Shown here: piece after piece, positions 1 through 10,702 of the stretch
Layout of the letters: the number at the start of each line of letters is the position of its first letter
Numbering within the stretch: position 1 is the first letter of the stretch
NCBI RefSeq assembly: GCF_000009625.1
Contig: NC_002678.2
Coordinates: forward strand, 4,248,001-4,312,000
Length of the DNA: 64,000 bases
DNA from: Mesorhizobium japonicum MAFF 303099
GTDB taxonomy: Bacteria > Pseudomonadota > Alphaproteobacteria > Rhizobiales > Rhizobiaceae
Reading direction: 5' to 3'
Made by a program: the position numbers and the translations under genes
The notes under the pieces: generated by a model
Told to the model about the DNA's origin: nothing
Database searches by the model: none
What the model saw: the letters and a program-made list of their open reading frames with translations, nothing else

Positions 1-2776
1 CGCCGCGTTCGGGCGCGATGCCTTCGAGCGTTGCCATCAGCCGGTTGCGGATGGTGGCGATGCGGGCCGGGCTATCGATCTTCTGGCCGGTGAGGTCTGT
101 GACATAGAAGGTGTCGATGACCTTTTCACCGAAAGTGGTGATGTGCGCCGAGGCGATGTCGAGCGACAGGTCGGACAGCGTGCCGGTGATCTCCGACAGC
201 AGGCCCGGGCGGTCGAGCCCCTCGACCTCGATGACCGAAAACCGGTTTGACAGCGTGTTGCGGATTTCGGCGCGTGGCGGGATCTTGAACACTTTGGCGC
301 CGCGTTTTGGCTTGGTGCGCTTCTCGATCATCTCCGGCAGCCAGCTCTTGCCCGACAGCACATCCTCGATCAGCCGGCCGACGCGCTCGGCGCGGCGGCG
401 TTCGTCCTCGTCACGGTCGAATTCCCGCGAAATCAGGATGGTGTCGAGCGCGCGGCCGTCGGCGGTGGTGAAGATCTGCGCGTCGACGATATTGCCGCCG
501 GCGCCGACGCATGCCCCTGCAATGACCGAGAGAAGACGGGGATGGTCCTGCGCCAGAACGGTGATTTCGGTCACCGCCTCGAACTGGTGGGTCTTGACCA
601 TGGTGGCGAGCTTCTTGCCGGCTGCGTCGGCCTCGCGGACGAATTCGGCGTGGCGCAGCTGATCCGGCAGGTCGACGGTCAGCAGGTAGTTCTCATAATG
701 CAGCCCGACATAGCGCTTGCGGTCTTTGTCGGGCCAGTCGGCGAGCGCCTCGGCCAGACGTTCGCGCGCCGCCGCCGTGCGCTGGGCGCGCGACACTTCC
801 GAGAAACCGCCGGTCAGGAGCAACTCGGTCTCGTAATAGAGCGTGCGCAGCAACTGGCCCTTCCAGCCGTTCCACACCCCTGGCCCGACGCCCCTGATGT
901 CGCAGACGGTGAGGACCAACAAGAGCTTCAGCCGCTCGACCGACTGCACGATCGAGGCGAAATCCTCGATGGTCTTGCGGTCGTTGAGGTCGCGCGTCTG
1001 CGCCGTCATCGACATGGCGAGGTGGTTCTCGACCAGCCAGGCGACGGTTTCCGTGTCCGCCGCCGACAGCCCCATATGCGGGCAGATGCGCCGCGCGATG
1101 CGGGCGCCGGCCTCGGAATGGTCTTCCGGCCTGCCCTTGGCGATGTCGTGCAGCAAGACGGCGACATAGAGCGCCTCGCGGCTCTTCTTCAGGCCGGGCA
1201 TCAGCGAATGCGACAGCGGATGCACCTTCTCGCCATCGCCGCGCTCGATCTCGGCCAGCACGCCGATGCAGCGGATCAGGTGCTCGTCGACCGTGTAGTG
1301 GTGGTACATCGAGAACTGCATCATGGCGACGATCTTGCCGAAGTCGGGGATCAGCCTGCCCAGAAGCCCGGCCTCGTTCATCCGTCGCAGATTGAGTTCG
1401 GCATTGCGGTCCGAGGTCAATATGTCGAGGAACAGCCGGTTGGCCTCTTCGTCGCGCCGCAGCGATTTGTTGACCAGGCCGAGCGAGCGGGTGAGCAGCT
1501 TCAGCGCATCGGGGTGGAATTCCAGCCCGTGCTTGTCGGCGAACCAGAACAGCCTGAGCAAATTGACCGGATCGCGCTCGAACACCTGGTCGTCGGCGAT
1601 GTTGATGCGGTGGTTGTCGACAATGAAGTCGGAGGTGCCGGCGAGCTTGCGCTTGCGGCGCTGGAAGGTGAGGAAGATGCGATTGAAGCCGGGGACGTGC
1701 TTGGCTTGTTCCTCCTCGAGCGCCGCGCAAAAGATGCGGGTCAGGTCGCCGACATCCTTGGCGACGAGGAAGTAGTGTTTCATGAAGCGTTCGACCGCCG
1801 ACAGGCCGGGATGGGTGGTGTAGCCGAGCCGCTCTGCGATCTCGCGCTGGATGTCGAAATGCAGCCGCTCCTCGGCCTTGCCGGTGAGGAAATGCATGTG
1901 GCAGCGCACCGCCCACAGGAAGTCCTCGGCCTTCTGGAACTCGCGGTACTCGGCCTCGGTGAAGACGCCCTTTTCGACCAGTTCCTCGCCGGTGCGCACC
2001 CGGTAGAAGTATTTGCCGATCCAGAACAGCGTCTGCAGGTCGCGCAGGCCGCCCTTGCCGTCCTTGACGTTGGGCTCGACCAGATAGCGGCTCTCGCCGG
2101 CCTTGGCATGGCGCTCGTCGCGCTCGGCGAGCTTGGCCTGGACATATTCCGGGCCAGTCGTGCGCACCACCTCATGGTCGAAACGCAGCATCAGCTCGTC
2201 GTAGAGCTTGCGTTCGCCCCACAGGAAGCGCGCTTCCAGGATCGAGGTGCGGATGGTGATGTCGGTGCGCGACAGCCGCAGGCACTCATCGATGTTGCGG
2301 GTGGCGTGGCCGACCTTCAGGCCGAGATCCCACAGCATGTAGAGCATGTATTCGACGGTCTGCTCGCCCCATGGCGTCTGCTTGTAGGGCAACAGGAACA
2401 GAAGATCGATGTCGGATCCCGGCGCCAGCGTGCCGCGGCCATAGCCGCCGACCGCCACGACGGCCATGCGTTCGGCCGACGAACGGTTTTTCACCCGGTA
2501 GACATGCGTCGCGGCGAAATCGTAAAGCGCCCGGATCAGCTCATCCATCAGATGCGACAATCGCTCGGCGCAGGCATTGCCGCCGCCATCCTCCTTCAGC
2601 ATGGCCTCGGCAATCTTTCGGCCTTCGGCGAGCCGGGCCTTGAGAAGCTGCAGGACGCCGGCGCGGGCGGCTGCTCCCGAACCGTCGCCCGCCGTGGCCG
2701 TCGTCAGCGCGGTCATCTCGCGGCGCAAGGCTTCGCCGTCGATCAGTTCATCGAGCTTCAGGGAGATTTTCGCCAT
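1..2776 (-). CDS. glnD: PII uridylyltransferase / uridylyl-removing enzyme GlnD (3' end cut by window)
   Basis: Bifunctional nitrogen sensor that uridylylates PII proteins when glutamine is low and removes UMP when glutamine is high. About 925 codons are present from the ATG at 2776, and the frame stays open to base 1, so the C-terminus is missing. The nucleotidyltransferase signature GGYGRG is near residues 110-115, followed by GSDIDLLF with its metal-binding aspartates. An HD phosphohydrolase motif (LLHDIAKG) is near residue 543. Two ACT-type glutamine-sensing segments begin near residues 735 and 847. In Sinorhizobium meliloti glnD lies beside mutS and tme. Here about 5 kb separates it from mutS. 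A 757-codon open frame on the opposite strand is a shadow of this gene. Confidence 0.97.
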   Translation of the reverse strand, partial: MAKISLKLDELIDGEALRREMTALTTATAGDGSGAAARAGVLQLLKARLAEGRKIAEAMLKEDGGGNACAERLSHLMDELIRALYDFAATHVYRVKNRSSAERMAVVAVGGYGRGTLAPGSDIDLLFLLPYKQTPWGEQTVEYMLYMLWDLGLKVGHATRNIDECLRLSRTDITIRTSILEARFLWGERKLYDELMLRFDHEVVRTTGPEYVQAKLAERDERHAKAGESRYLVEPNVKDGKGGLRDLQTLFWIGKYFYRVRTGEELVEKGVFTEAEYREFQKAEDFLWAVRCHMHFLTGKAEERLHFDIQREIAERLGYTTHPGLSAVERFMKHYFLVAKDVGDLTRIFCAALEEEQAKHVPGFNRIFLTFQRRKRKLAGTSDFIVDNHRINIADDQVFERDPVNLLRLFWFADKHGLEFHPDALKLLTRSLGLVNKSLRRDEEANRLFLDILTSDRNAELNLRRMNEAGLLGRLIPDFGKIVAMMQFSMYHHYTVDEHLIRCIGVLAEIERGDGEKVHPLSHSLMPGLKKSREALYVAVLLHDIAKGRPEDHSEAGARIARRICPHMGLSAADTETVAWLVENHLAMSMTAQTRDLNDRKTIEDFASIVQSVERLKLLLVLTVCDIRGVGPGVWNGWKGQLLRTLYYETELLLTGGFSEVSRAQRTAAARERLAEALADWPDKDRKRYVGLHYENYLLTVDLPDQLRHAEFVREADAAGKKLATMVKTHQFEAVTEITVLAQDHPRLLSVIAGACVGAGGNIVDAQIFTTADGRALDTILISREFDRDEDERRRAERVGRLIEDVLSGKSWLPEMIEKRTKPKRGAKVFKIPPRAEIRNTLSNRFSVIEVEGLDRPGLLSEITGTLSDLSLDIASAHITTFGEKVIDTFYVTDLTGQKIDSPARIATIRNRLMATLEGIAPERG

Positions 2777-2866
2777 AAGTATCAGTCGGCCTTGCCATTT
2801 GGGCGGCGTCTATAGCGTGTTTTCGCGGCGCTGGGTATGGGGCCTGCTGGCGGCCCGGCAAGCGGC

Positions 2867-3664
2867 CTAGTCCTTTGCCTCGATCGGATCGAGGGGAACG
2901 ACGATCCGTTGCCGGAATCTGCAGAAATCGGCGATCCACCGTGCGGTCCGCCCGGCCTCCCTACTGATTCTCACGGCCATTGGCTTCTTCTGCCTTGTCA
3001 TAAGCCCGCTCGCGGTCCGCGCGGCATCGCGTTCCTGGTCGAGCAGGCTTGGCAGCCTTCCGCCGACGAATTGATCCTGTGCGCAGAGCGCCGGGACAAG
3101 TTGGTAGATAGTCTTGCCGGCCGATATGATGGGGTCGAAGATGAGATCATCGACAGCAATGTTGACCTGCGCCGTTGCCTCCAGAAAGTCGCGTGCCGTT
3201 CGCCGCGAGAGCAGATAACCGCCAGCTCCCGGATGGCCCTTGCGGAGCCGGAACATGGAAAAACCATGCCCGGCAGAGATCCTTCTCCTCTGGATCACGG
3301 TTCTGGAGAAGAACGTTTCGAGCTTCACGACATCGGCGTCCGCCGGCACCCAACTCGTATCGCCCAGCAACGCCCCGGCCTTGCTGGAGAAGACCATGTC
3401 GTCCTCGAAAACCGCGCCGTATGGGGCCTCATCCTGCGCAATGATCGTCCAGCAGGCTCGATGACTGTGCAGGCAGGCGATTTCACTGCCGGAGAGCGGC
3501 CGGGTGGCGTGTATCGCGTGCTGCGGCTGCAGCATCAGGTCGGGATGTTCCTTGCCATCGACCCCCGCGACCCGCTCGAACCCAATGCCGATGCGGGCGA
3601 ATTCCTTCGACATGTGGGCAAGCCGCTCGGGAGATCGATCGAGGTTGATGACCAGACGCTTCAT
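2867..3664 (-). CDS. Glycosyltransferase family 25 (LPS-type galactosyl/glucosyltransferase)
   Basis: Predicted 265-residue cytoplasmic glycosyltransferase of family 25, a family that decorates lipooligosaccharide or surface polysaccharide from nucleotide sugars. The N-terminal INLDRSPERL block is typical of the family. SEIACLHSHRACW follows, then an acidic EDD motif in AVFEDDMVF that takes the place of the DxD metal/sugar-nucleotide site. The frame is open upstream to 3808, but homologues begin at MKRLVINLDRS, so the ATG at 3664 is chosen. The acceptor cannot be read from sequence. It sits alone between glnD and the copper genes and lies on the same strand as glnD with about 90 bp between them. 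Confidence 0.85.
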   Translation of the reverse strand: MKRLVINLDRSPERLAHMSKEFARIGIGFERVAGVDGKEHPDLMLQPQHAIHATRPLSGSEIACLHSHRACWTIIAQDEAPYGAVFEDDMVFSSKAGALLGDTSWVPADADVVKLETFFSRTVIQRRRISAGHGFSMFRLRKGHPGAGGYLLSRRTARDFLEATAQVNIAVDDLIFDPIISAGKTIYQLVPALCAQDQFVGGRLPSLLDQERDAARTASGLMTRQKKPMAVRISREAGRTARWIADFCRFRQRIVVPLDPIEAKD

Positions 3665-4017
3665 TTTCACGAGCTGCTTTGTTCGAAATCCTTGCTTCCA
3701 TGGAACTGGCGGGAGCCGCCAGGCATCGCGGGAGCCTTCTAGCACAGGTGGCGCTATGGTTTGTTGATCTTTTCCGGTGTGGATATCATGCCGCAATGGG
3801 AGAGCCAACAGAAAGCCAAGCTCTTAAAGCCAGCCTGACTTCCCAGGATTGCCGCAAGATCACACCCGATGTCGGGAACGCCGGATTGAAGACGAGATCA
3901 TCGGCCGCCTGCCGGTAGCGTCGAGATGGTCGCGCGCCATTTACCTGACATGATGTAGCCGCCGGTTCCCGGCGAACAGCCAATGCCGGGCCAAAAACGA
4001 AAAAATCGGAACAGCCC
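3665..4017. other. Intergenic stretch before the copper operon
   Basis: About 350 bases between the glycosyltransferase start and the CueR-like promoter. Open frames on both strands are short and look like no known family. I see no tRNA, repeat copy or remnant of a merR-type regulator here. Confidence 0.5.
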
Positions 4018-4048
4018 TTGACCTTCCAGTTACTGGAAGCACTACCTC
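4018..4048 (+). promoter_or_regulatory. MerR/CueR-type copper-responsive promoter and operator
   Basis: A perfect inverted repeat CTTCCAG-TTA-CTGGAAG (4023-4039) starts at the last base of a TTGACC -35 box (4018-4023). A 19-bp spacer would put the -10 at 4043-4048 (TACCTC, a weak match). Overlong 19-bp spacers with a dyad between the boxes are the hallmark of MerR-family activated promoters, and the sequence closely resembles the E. coli copA CueR site. It lies 35-65 bp before the copper ATPase start. No cueR gene is present in the window. Confidence 0.75.
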
Positions 4049-4082
4049 CGCAACCAGGCAGAGGCAAAGAGGCATTTTTGGA

Positions 4083-6602
4083 ATGACGCATCCAGACCAT
4101 GACCATCGCGGCGAGCACCACGCACATGGCGCGCACGGCAGCTGTTGCGCGCCGAAAGGCGCCGATGCGGCGGCCGTTCTGCGCGATCCGGTCTGCGGCA
4201 TGACCGTGGATCCGGCCGCCGGCAAGCCGACATCGGAGCATGGCGGTCGTCTCTATCATTTCTGCAGCGAGCGCTGCCGTTCGAAATTCCAGGCCGAGCC
4301 GGAACAATACCTGACGGCCACCGACCCCGTCTGTGGCATGAGCGTCGACCGTGCCACAGCCAGGCACCTCGTTCGCCATGAAGGCCAGGGCTTCTATTTC
4401 TGTTCCGCCGGCTGCAAGGCGAAATTCGAGGCGGCACCGCAGACCTATCTCGGCGACAGGCCGGCGCCGCCGCCCGCGCCCAAGGGCACGCAATACACCT
4501 GCCCGATGCATCCCGAAATCATCCGTGACAAGCCCGGCTCCTGCCCGATCTGCGGCATGGCGCTTGAGCCGATGGGCGTGCCATCGGGCGATGAAGGGCC
4601 AAATCCCGAACTGGTCGATTTCACCAGGCGGTTCTGGGTCAGCGCGGTCCTGTCGATCCCGCTTCTGATCGTCGCGATGGCGCCGATGATTGGTGTGTCT
4701 TTCGAAAGCTGGGTCGATGATCGCACAAAGGTCTGGATAGAGCTGGTCCTGGCAAGCCCAGTGGTGCTCTGGGCCGCTTTTCCCTTCTTCCGCCGTGGCT
4801 GGGAGTCTGTCCTCAACCGCAGCCCCAACATGTGGACGCTGATTTCGCTGGGCGTCGGCGCGGCCTACCTCTACAGCGTCGTCGCCACCCTGTTTCCGGA
4901 TATCTTCCCGCATCAGTTCCGCGGCCATGGCGGTGCGGTGCCGGTCTATTTCGAGGCCGCCGCCGTCATTGTCGCGCTGGTCTTCCTTGGCCAGGTGCTG
5001 GAACTGCGTGCCCGCGAAAAGACCGGATCGGCAATCCGCGCCTTGCTCGATCTGGCGCCGAAGACCGCGCGGCGTATGGCCGAAGACGGTTCCGAGACCG
5101 ATGTACCGCTGGACAGCGTCAAGGCCGGCGATCGCCTGCGCATCCGGCCCGGTGATGCGGTGCCGGTCGATGGCACGGTGCTCGAAGGCCGCTCCTCCAT
5201 CGACGAATCGATGATCACGGGCGAGCCGCTGCCGGTCGAAAAGGCCGAGGGCGACGCACTGACCGGCGGCACGCTCAACAGGCAAGGTTCGCTGATCATG
5301 CGCGCCGAACGGATCGGCGCCGAGACCACGCTGGCGCGCATCGTCGAACTCGTCGCCAAGGCACAGCGCTCGCGCGCGCCGATCCAGGGATTAGCCGACC
5401 GCGTTTCCTTCTACTTTGTCCCGGCCGTCGTCCTTGTCGCCATCGCGGCCTTCATCGCCTGGGCCATCTTCGGTCCTGAGCCCAGCCTGATCTTCGCCAT
5501 CGTCTCGGCGGTCTCGGTGCTGATCATCGCCTGTCCCTGTGCGCTTGGCCTCGCCACGCCGATGTCGATCATGACCGCCACCGGGCGCGGGGCGCATGCC
5601 GGCGTGCTGATCAAGGAAGCCGCCGCGCTTGAACGCTTCGCCTCCGTCGACACGTTGATCGTCGACAAGACCGGCACGCTGACGGAGGGCAGGCCGAAAC
5701 TGACGGATGTCGTCGCGGCAAACGGCTTTTCCGAAGACGAATTGCTGGGGCTCGCCGCGAGCCTGGAGAAGGGCTCGGAGCATCCGCTTGCCGAGGCCAT
5801 CGTCGAGGGCGCCGCGGCGCGCGGTGCAACCGTCACCGACGCCGGGGATTTCGAGGCGGTTACCGGCAAGGGTGTTTCCGGCACGGTGTCGGGCAAGGCC
5901 GTCGCGCTCGGCAATGCCGCGATGATGGGCGATCTCGGCGTTGACGTTTCCGCCGTTTCGGCCAGCGCAGAAGCGCTGCAGGGCGACGGCAAGACGGCGA
6001 TGTTCGTCGCTGTCGGCGGCACACTGGCCGGCATCGTTGCCGTCGCCGATCCCATCAAGGCGACCACCGCCGAGGCGATCAGGGCGCTGCATGACAGTGG
6101 CCTCAGGATCATCATGGCGACCGGCGACAATGAGCGCACGGCCAACGCAATCGCCAAAAGCCTCGGCATCGACGAGGTTCGCGCCGGCCTGTTGCCGGAA
6201 CAGAAGGCAGCCCTGGTCGAGGAACTGCGCGGCAGGGGCGCCGGCGTCGCCATGGCCGGCGACGGCGTCAACGATGCGCCGGCCTTGGCCAGCGCCGATG
6301 TCGGCATCGCCATGGGCACCGGCGCCGATGTCGCGGTCGAAAGCGCCGGCATCACTTTGGTCAAGGGCGACCTCAACGGCATCGTGCGGGCCCGCACGCT
6401 GGCCCAGGCGACGATCGGCAACATCCGCCAGAACTTGTTCTTCGCCTTCCTCTACAATGTGCTTGGCGTGCCGGTCGCCGCCGGCGTGCTCTATCCGCTT
6501 ACCGGCATGCTCTTGTCGCCAATGCTGGCGGCGGCGGCGATGAGCCTGTCCTCGGTCTCCGTCATTGCCAACGCATTGCGGCTGCGGACGTTGAAACTCT
6601 GA
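4083..6602 (+). CDS. copA: Copper-exporting P1B-type ATPase with two YHS-like domains
   Basis: Inner-membrane ATPase of 839 residues predicted to export Cu(I). The N-terminus is His-rich with a CC pair (residues 1-24). It is followed by two YHS-like metal-binding modules, each starting DPVCGM (about 35-77 and 81-123), and a heavy-metal-binding zinc-ribbon-like segment with CPMHPEI and CPICGM (about 138-165). This replaces the usual CxxC HMA domains. The membrane core carries the CPC metal site (Cys484-Pro-Cys486), the actuator TGEP motif, the phosphorylation motif DKTGT (Asp528) and the hinge GDGVNDAP. A CueR-like promoter lies directly upstream and a DUF305 protein directly downstream. Silver or other monovalent metals are possible additional substrates. 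Confidence 0.95.
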   Translation: MTHPDHDHRGEHHAHGAHGSCCAPKGADAAAVLRDPVCGMTVDPAAGKPTSEHGGRLYHFCSERCRSKFQAEPEQYLTATDPVCGMSVDRATARHLVRHEGQGFYFCSAGCKAKFEAAPQTYLGDRPAPPPAPKGTQYTCPMHPEIIRDKPGSCPICGMALEPMGVPSGDEGPNPELVDFTRRFWVSAVLSIPLLIVAMAPMIGVSFESWVDDRTKVWIELVLASPVVLWAAFPFFRRGWESVLNRSPNMWTLISLGVGAAYLYSVVATLFPDIFPHQFRGHGGAVPVYFEAAAVIVALVFLGQVLELRAREKTGSAIRALLDLAPKTARRMAEDGSETDVPLDSVKAGDRLRIRPGDAVPVDGTVLEGRSSIDESMITGEPLPVEKAEGDALTGGTLNRQGSLIMRAERIGAETTLARIVELVAKAQRSRAPIQGLADRVSFYFVPAVVLVAIAAFIAWAIFGPEPSLIFAIVSAVSVLIIACPCALGLATPMSIMTATGRGAHAGVLIKEAAALERFASVDTLIVDKTGTLTEGRPKLTDVVAANGFSEDELLGLAASLEKGSEHPLAEAIVEGAAARGATVTDAGDFEAVTGKGVSGTVSGKAVALGNAAMMGDLGVDVSAVSASAEALQGDGKTAMFVAVGGTLAGIVAVADPIKATTAEAIRALHDSGLRIIMATGDNERTANAIAKSLGIDEVRAGLLPEQKAALVEELRGRGAGVAMAGDGVNDAPALASADVGIAMGTGADVAVESAGITLVKGDLNGIVRARTLAQATIGNIRQNLFFAFLYNVLGVPVAAGVLYPLTGMLLSPMLAAAAMSLSSVSVIANALRLRTLKL

Positions 6603-6644
6603 TCCAAACCCCCAAATACGAACCCAACCAACAGGAGACCATGA

Positions 6645-7037
6645 ATGACCTTGGCCAAGAAACTCGTGCTTTTGCTGATGGCGGCCGGAATGCTGCTCGC
6701 CGTCTTCCTCGAAAGCGTCCCGGCGCAGAGCGAAGAGATGAAACACGATATGGCTGGCATGTCGATGGGCGCGACCAGCCCTTCAACCGAAGGCTACAAG
6801 GCGGCGATGGACAAGATGCATGCCGACATGATGGCATCGCAATACACCGGCAATGCCGATATCGATTTCGTCCGCGGCATGATCCCGCACCATCAGGGCG
6901 CCATCGACATGGCCAAGGTCGAGCTTGCCAACGGCAAAGACCCGGAAATCCGCAAGCTCGCCGAAGGCGTCATTGCTGCGCAGGAAGCCGAGATCAAGCA
7001 GATGCAGGACTGGCTCGCCGCGCATCCGGTGAAGTGA
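6645..7037 (+). CDS. DUF305 (CopM-type) secreted metal-associated protein
   Basis: Small 130-residue protein with an N-terminal hydrophobic signal segment (about residues 5-27), so it is likely exported or membrane-anchored in the periplasm. A Met/His-rich stretch (MKHDMAGMSM) follows, then the DUF305 ferritin-like helical core with FVRGMIPHHQGAIDMAK. DUF305 members such as CopM bind copper. Its position 42 bp behind the copper ATPase suggests a periplasmic copper chaperone or buffer, probably co-transcribed. The start at 6645 is preferred over an out-of-frame ATG at 6641 because AGGAG at 6633-6637 is correctly spaced. Confidence 0.88.
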   Translation: MTLAKKLVLLLMAAGMLLAVFLESVPAQSEEMKHDMAGMSMGATSPSTEGYKAAMDKMHADMMASQYTGNADIDFVRGMIPHHQGAIDMAKVELANGKDPEIRKLAEGVIAAQEAEIKQMQDWLAAHPVK

Positions 7038-7126
7038 GACTTTCGCGACGGGGAGATTTGGGCGAGAAACGCCTTTGGATTTCTCGCCTGCCCTGTGATG
7101 CGATTCGGCCTCGAACGGAGCCTGCC

Positions 7127-7972
7127 ATGCCATCCACCGTCAGAACCACCACGCTGCCCTCTGGCGAAACCGTCCAGGTGCTCGGCCAGGGCACCTGGAA
7201 GATGGGTGAGGATTCGCGTCGCCGTGCCGATGAGGTGAACGCTCTCAAACTCGGCCTCGACCTTGGCCTCACACTGATCGACACCGCCGAAATGTATGCC
7301 AGCGGCGGCGCCGAAGAGGTCGTGGCTGAAGCCATTGCCGGGCGCCGCGCCGAGGTCTTCGTGGTCTCGAAAGTTCTGCCATCGAACGCGTCGCACGCGG
7401 GCGTGCAGCGCGCCTGCGAGAACAGCCTCAAGCGCCTGCGCACCGACCGCATCGATCTCTACCTCCTGCATTGGCCGGGCAGCGTGCCTTTGGCCGAGAC
7501 GGTCGAGGCCTTCGAGGCCGTGAAGAAGGCCGGCAAGATCCGCCATTGGGGCGTCAGCAATTTCGACACCGAGGACATGGACGATCTGGCCGGCTTGCCC
7601 GACGGCAGCAACGTCCAGACCAACCAGGTGCTTTACAATCTCGTCCGGCGCGGCCCCGAGTTCGATCTGGCGCCCTGGAGCCGCAAGCGAGGCATTCCAC
7701 TGATGGCCTATTCGCCGGTCGAGCAGGGCGCGCTGGCGCGCAATACTGGGCTTGATGCCGTCGCCGCCCGCCACAATGCGACTGCCGCGCAAATCGCGCT
7801 GGCTTGGGTGATGCATCAGGACGGCATCATCGCCATTCCAAAGGCCAGCAGCCAGGAACATGTCCGCCAGAATTTTGCGGCGCTCGACATCAAGCTTACG
7901 CCGCAGGACATCACCGACCTCGACCGTGCGTTCCCGCCACCGACCCGCAAGCGTGGCCTGGAGATGATCTGA
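7127..7972 (+). CDS. Aldo/keto reductase
   Basis: Predicted NAD(P)H-dependent oxidoreductase of 281 residues with the aldo/keto reductase barrel. The catalytic tetrad is visible: Asp in LIDTAEMY, the Tyr of the same motif, Lys in VVSKVLP and His in LLHWPG. The family motif GVSNFD and the C-terminal IPKASSQEHVRQN cofactor segment are intact. The in-frame ATG at 7127 begins the family-typical N-terminus (PSTVRTTTLPSGETV). An open frame reaching back to 6641 only overlaps the DUF305 gene. The stop codon abuts the mutS stop with no spacer. Substrate is unknown. Membership of the copper operon is possible but not shown. Confidence 0.92.
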   Translation: MPSTVRTTTLPSGETVQVLGQGTWKMGEDSRRRADEVNALKLGLDLGLTLIDTAEMYASGGAEEVVAEAIAGRRAEVFVVSKVLPSNASHAGVQRACENSLKRLRTDRIDLYLLHWPGSVPLAETVEAFEAVKKAGKIRHWGVSNFDTEDMDDLAGLPDGSNVQTNQVLYNLVRRGPEFDLAPWSRKRGIPLMAYSPVEQGALARNTGLDAVAARHNATAAQIALAWVMHQDGIIAIPKASSQEHVRQNFAALDIKLTPQDITDLDRAFPPPTRKRGLEMI

Positions 7973-10702
7973 CTACTTCCCCGCCAGTCCCTTCAGCCGG
8001 TAGAGCGCCTCCAGCGCTTCCCGTGGCGTCATCTCGTCGGGATTGATGTCGCCGAGGGCGGCGCCGAGCGCGTCGCTCTTCACCGGCTTCGGCGCCTCCC
8101 GCTTCATGGCCACGGAAAACAGCGGCAGGTCGTCGACCAGCCGGTTGGTCTTGCCGGAAACCTCGCCTTCCTCCAGCTGGTGCAGCACCTGCTTGGCCCG
8201 GTCGACCACCGCTTCCGGCAGGCCGGCGAGCCGCGCCACCTGCACGCCATAGGAGCGGTCGGCGGCACCCTTGCCGACCTCGTGCAGGAAGACGACGTCG
8301 CCTTCCCATTCCTTGACCCGCATGGTGACGTTGTGGAGCCGCGCCAGCTTGCCGGCGAGCGAGGTCATTTCGTGGAAATGGGTGGCGAAGATCGCCCGGC
8401 AGCGGTTCTTCTCATGCAGGTATTCGACCGCCGCCCAGGCGATCGACAGGCCGTCGAAGGTGGCGGTGCCGCGGCCGATCTCGTCGAGGATCACCAGCGC
8501 CCGTTCGCCGGCCTGGTTGAGGATCGCCGCCGTCTCGACCATCTCGACCATGAAGGTCGAACGGCCGCGCGCCAGATCGTCCGAAGCCCCGACGCGCGAG
8601 AACAGCCGGTCGACGACGCCGATATGGGCCGATGTTGCCGGCACAAAGGAGCCGGTCTGGGCCAGGATGGCGATCAGCGCGTTTTGCCTGAGAAACGTCG
8701 ATTTACCGCCCATGTTCGGGCCGGTCAGCAGCCAGATCGCGCCGTTCTTGGCGTTCCCCTCCGGCGACAGGTCGCAATCATTGGCGACGAACGGTCCCTC
8801 GCCCGAACGGCGCAAGGCCTGCTCGACCACCGGATGCCGGCCGCCGGAGATTTCGAAGGCAAGGCTCGAATCCACCACCGGCCGGCACCAGGCTTCGCTT
8901 TCCGAAAGCAGCGCAAGTGCCGCCGAGACATCGATTGCTGCCAGCGCATCGGCGCCGGCACGGATCTTTTCCGCCTCGCCGACCGCTTGCGCCGTCAGCG
9001 CCTCGAAGGCCGCCAGTTCGATGCCGAGCGCGCGGTCGGCGGCGTTGGCGATCTTGGTCTCGAGTTCGGCAAGCTCGGTCGTGGTGAAACGCATGGCATT
9101 GGCCATGGTCTGGCGGTGGATAAAGCGCGCCTTGGCGCCATCGCTGCCGGTCATGATCGCATGATGGTTGGCGGTCACCTCGATGTAGTAACCCAGCACA
9201 TTGTTGTGCCGGATCTTCAGGGAACGGATGCCGGTCTCCTCGATCAGCGAGCGCTCCAGCCCGGCGATTACCTTCCGCGATTCGTCGCGCAGCGCCCGCA
9301 TCTCGTCGAGTTCCGGGTGATAGCCGCCGCGCAGGAAACCACCGTCGCGCTTCAAAAGCGGCAATTCCTCGCCCAGCGCCTGAATCAGGTGCTGGGCAAG
9401 CGCCTGCGGCAGCGCCCGGATGGCGGCCATCGCCTCCGCCAACTCCTGGGGCAGGGCGGTTGCGGCGAAGATTTCGACGATGGCGCCGGCCGCCTCGAAG
9501 CCGGCGCGCAGCGCGCCGAGGTCGCGTGGGCCGCCGCGGTTGAGCGCCAGCCGCGACAGCGCGCGCGGCATGTCGGCGACGCTCTTCAGGCTCGCCCGCA
9601 CCGCCTGGCAAAGCCGGGTTTCGGTGCGGAAGAACGACACCGAATCCAGGCGCGCGCCGATCGCCGCCGGGTCGGTCAGCGGCGCCATCAGCCGGTCGGC
9701 GAGCAGCCTTGCGCCGCCGCCGGTCACCGTGCGGTCGATCGCCTTGAACAGCGAGCCCTCGCGGCTTCCCGAGAGCGTGCGCAAGAGTTCGAGATTGCCG
9801 CGCGTCGCCGGATCGATGAACAGGGTCGAACCCTGCTCCTCGCGCTCCGGCCGCGACAGCGGCGGACGCTCGGCCTTCTGCGTCTTCTCTACATAGGCGA
9901 TGGCGCCCGAGATCGCCGACAGTTCGGCGCGCGAAAACGTACCAAAGCTGTCCGGCGTCGCCACGTCGAAGAAGCGGGCGATGCGGCCCGTGGCCGAGGC
10001 CGAATCGAACAGCGATGGCGGCTGCGGGTTGGCGACGCGGCCGAGCACGTCGAACACCGGCCTCAGCTCAGGATCATGGAACACCGGCTCGGCGACGATG
10101 AGCTCGCGCGGATCGACGCGGAAGATGTCGGCGAGCAGCCGGTCGGCGGTGGTCTCGGCGACGCGGAAGGCGCCGGTCGAGATGTCGATCCAGGCAATCG
10201 CAAAGGAGTGGTCGCTGCCGCCCTTCACCCGCCCCAGCGCCATCAGGAAGCTCGATTCCGACGGCGCCAGCAATTTGTCCTCGGTGATGGTGCCCGGCGT
10301 CACCAGCCGCACCACGTCGCGGCGCACCACCGATTTGGAGCCGCGCTTCTTGGCTTCGGCCGGATCCTCGATCTGCTCGCAGACGGCGACGCGGAATCCC
10401 TGGCCGATCAGCTTCTGCAGATAATCGTCGGCCGCATGCACCGGCACGCCGCACATCGGGATATCGTGGCCCTGGTGCTTGCCGCGCTTGGTCAGGACGA
10501 TGCCCAGCGCCCGGCTCGCCTTTTCGGCGTCGTCGAAGAACAGCTCGTAGAAATCGCCCATGCGGTAGAACAAGAGCGAATCCGGGTTCGCCGCCTTGAT
10601 CTCGATGAACTGCTCCATCATCGGCGTGACGGCGGCCGTGCCGGGCTGCGGCGTCGTCATCACCTCGGGGGCGTCGGGCTCGTTCGGGCTGTGCATGTTC
10701 AT
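7973..10702 (-). CDS. mutS: DNA mismatch repair ATPase MutS
   Basis: Mismatch-recognition protein of 909 residues, slightly longer than E. coli MutS because of an N-terminal extension. The mismatch-binding Phe-X-Glu is in MGDFYELFF. The ATPase domain has the Walker A motif GPNMGGKST, the Walker B/D-loop [12 protein letters not shown], and the conserved ATHFHE. The gene is convergent with the aldo/keto reductase, stop codon to stop codon, and divergent from the malic enzyme across 214 bp that must hold both promoters. The start could be either of two nearby Met codons (10702 or 10696). An 845-codon frame on the opposite strand is a codon-bias shadow. Confidence 0.98.
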   Translation of the reverse strand: MNMHSPNEPDAPEVMTTPQPGTAAVTPMMEQFIEIKAANPDSLLFYRMGDFYELFFDDAEKASRALGIVLTKRGKHQGHDIPMCGVPVHAADDYLQKLIGQGFRVAVCEQIEDPAEAKKRGSKSVVRRDVVRLVTPGTITEDKLLAPSESSFLMALGRVKGGSDHSFAIAWIDISTGAFRVAETTADRLLADIFRVDPRELIVAEPVFHDPELRPVFDVLGRVANPQPPSLFDSASATGRIARFFDVATPDSFGTFSRAELSAISGAIAYVEKTQKAERPPLSRPEREEQGSTLFIDPATRGNLELLRTLSGSREGSLFKAIDRTVTGGGARLLADRLMAPLTDPAAIGARLDSVSFFRTETRLCQAVRASLKSVADMPRALSRLALNRGGPRDLGALRAGFEAAGAIVEIFAATALPQELAEAMAAIRALPQALAQHLIQALGEELPLLKRDGGFLRGGYHPELDEMRALRDESRKVIAGLERSLIEETGIRSLKIRHNNVLGYYIEVTANHHAIMTGSDGAKARFIHRQTMANAMRFTTTELAELETKIANAADRALGIELAAFEALTAQAVGEAEKIRAGADALAAIDVSAALALLSESEAWCRPVVDSSLAFEISGGRHPVVEQALRRSGEGPFVANDCDLSPEGNAKNGAIWLLTGPNMGGKSTFLRQNALIAILAQTGSFVPATSAHIGVVDRLFSRVGASDDLARGRSTFMVEMVETAAILNQAGERALVILDEIGRGTATFDGLSIAWAAVEYLHEKNRCRAIFATHFHEMTSLAGKLARLHNVTMRVKEWEGDVVFLHEVGKGAADRSYGVQVARLAGLPEAVVDRAKQVLHQLEEGEVSGKTNRLVDDLPLFSVAMKREAPKPVKSDALGAALGDINPDEMTPREALEALYRLKGLAGK

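Noticed and set aside
542..2815. 757-codon open frame on the + strand
   Set aside because: It is the antisense shadow of glnD and shows no family sequence. The minus frame has all GlnD motifs.
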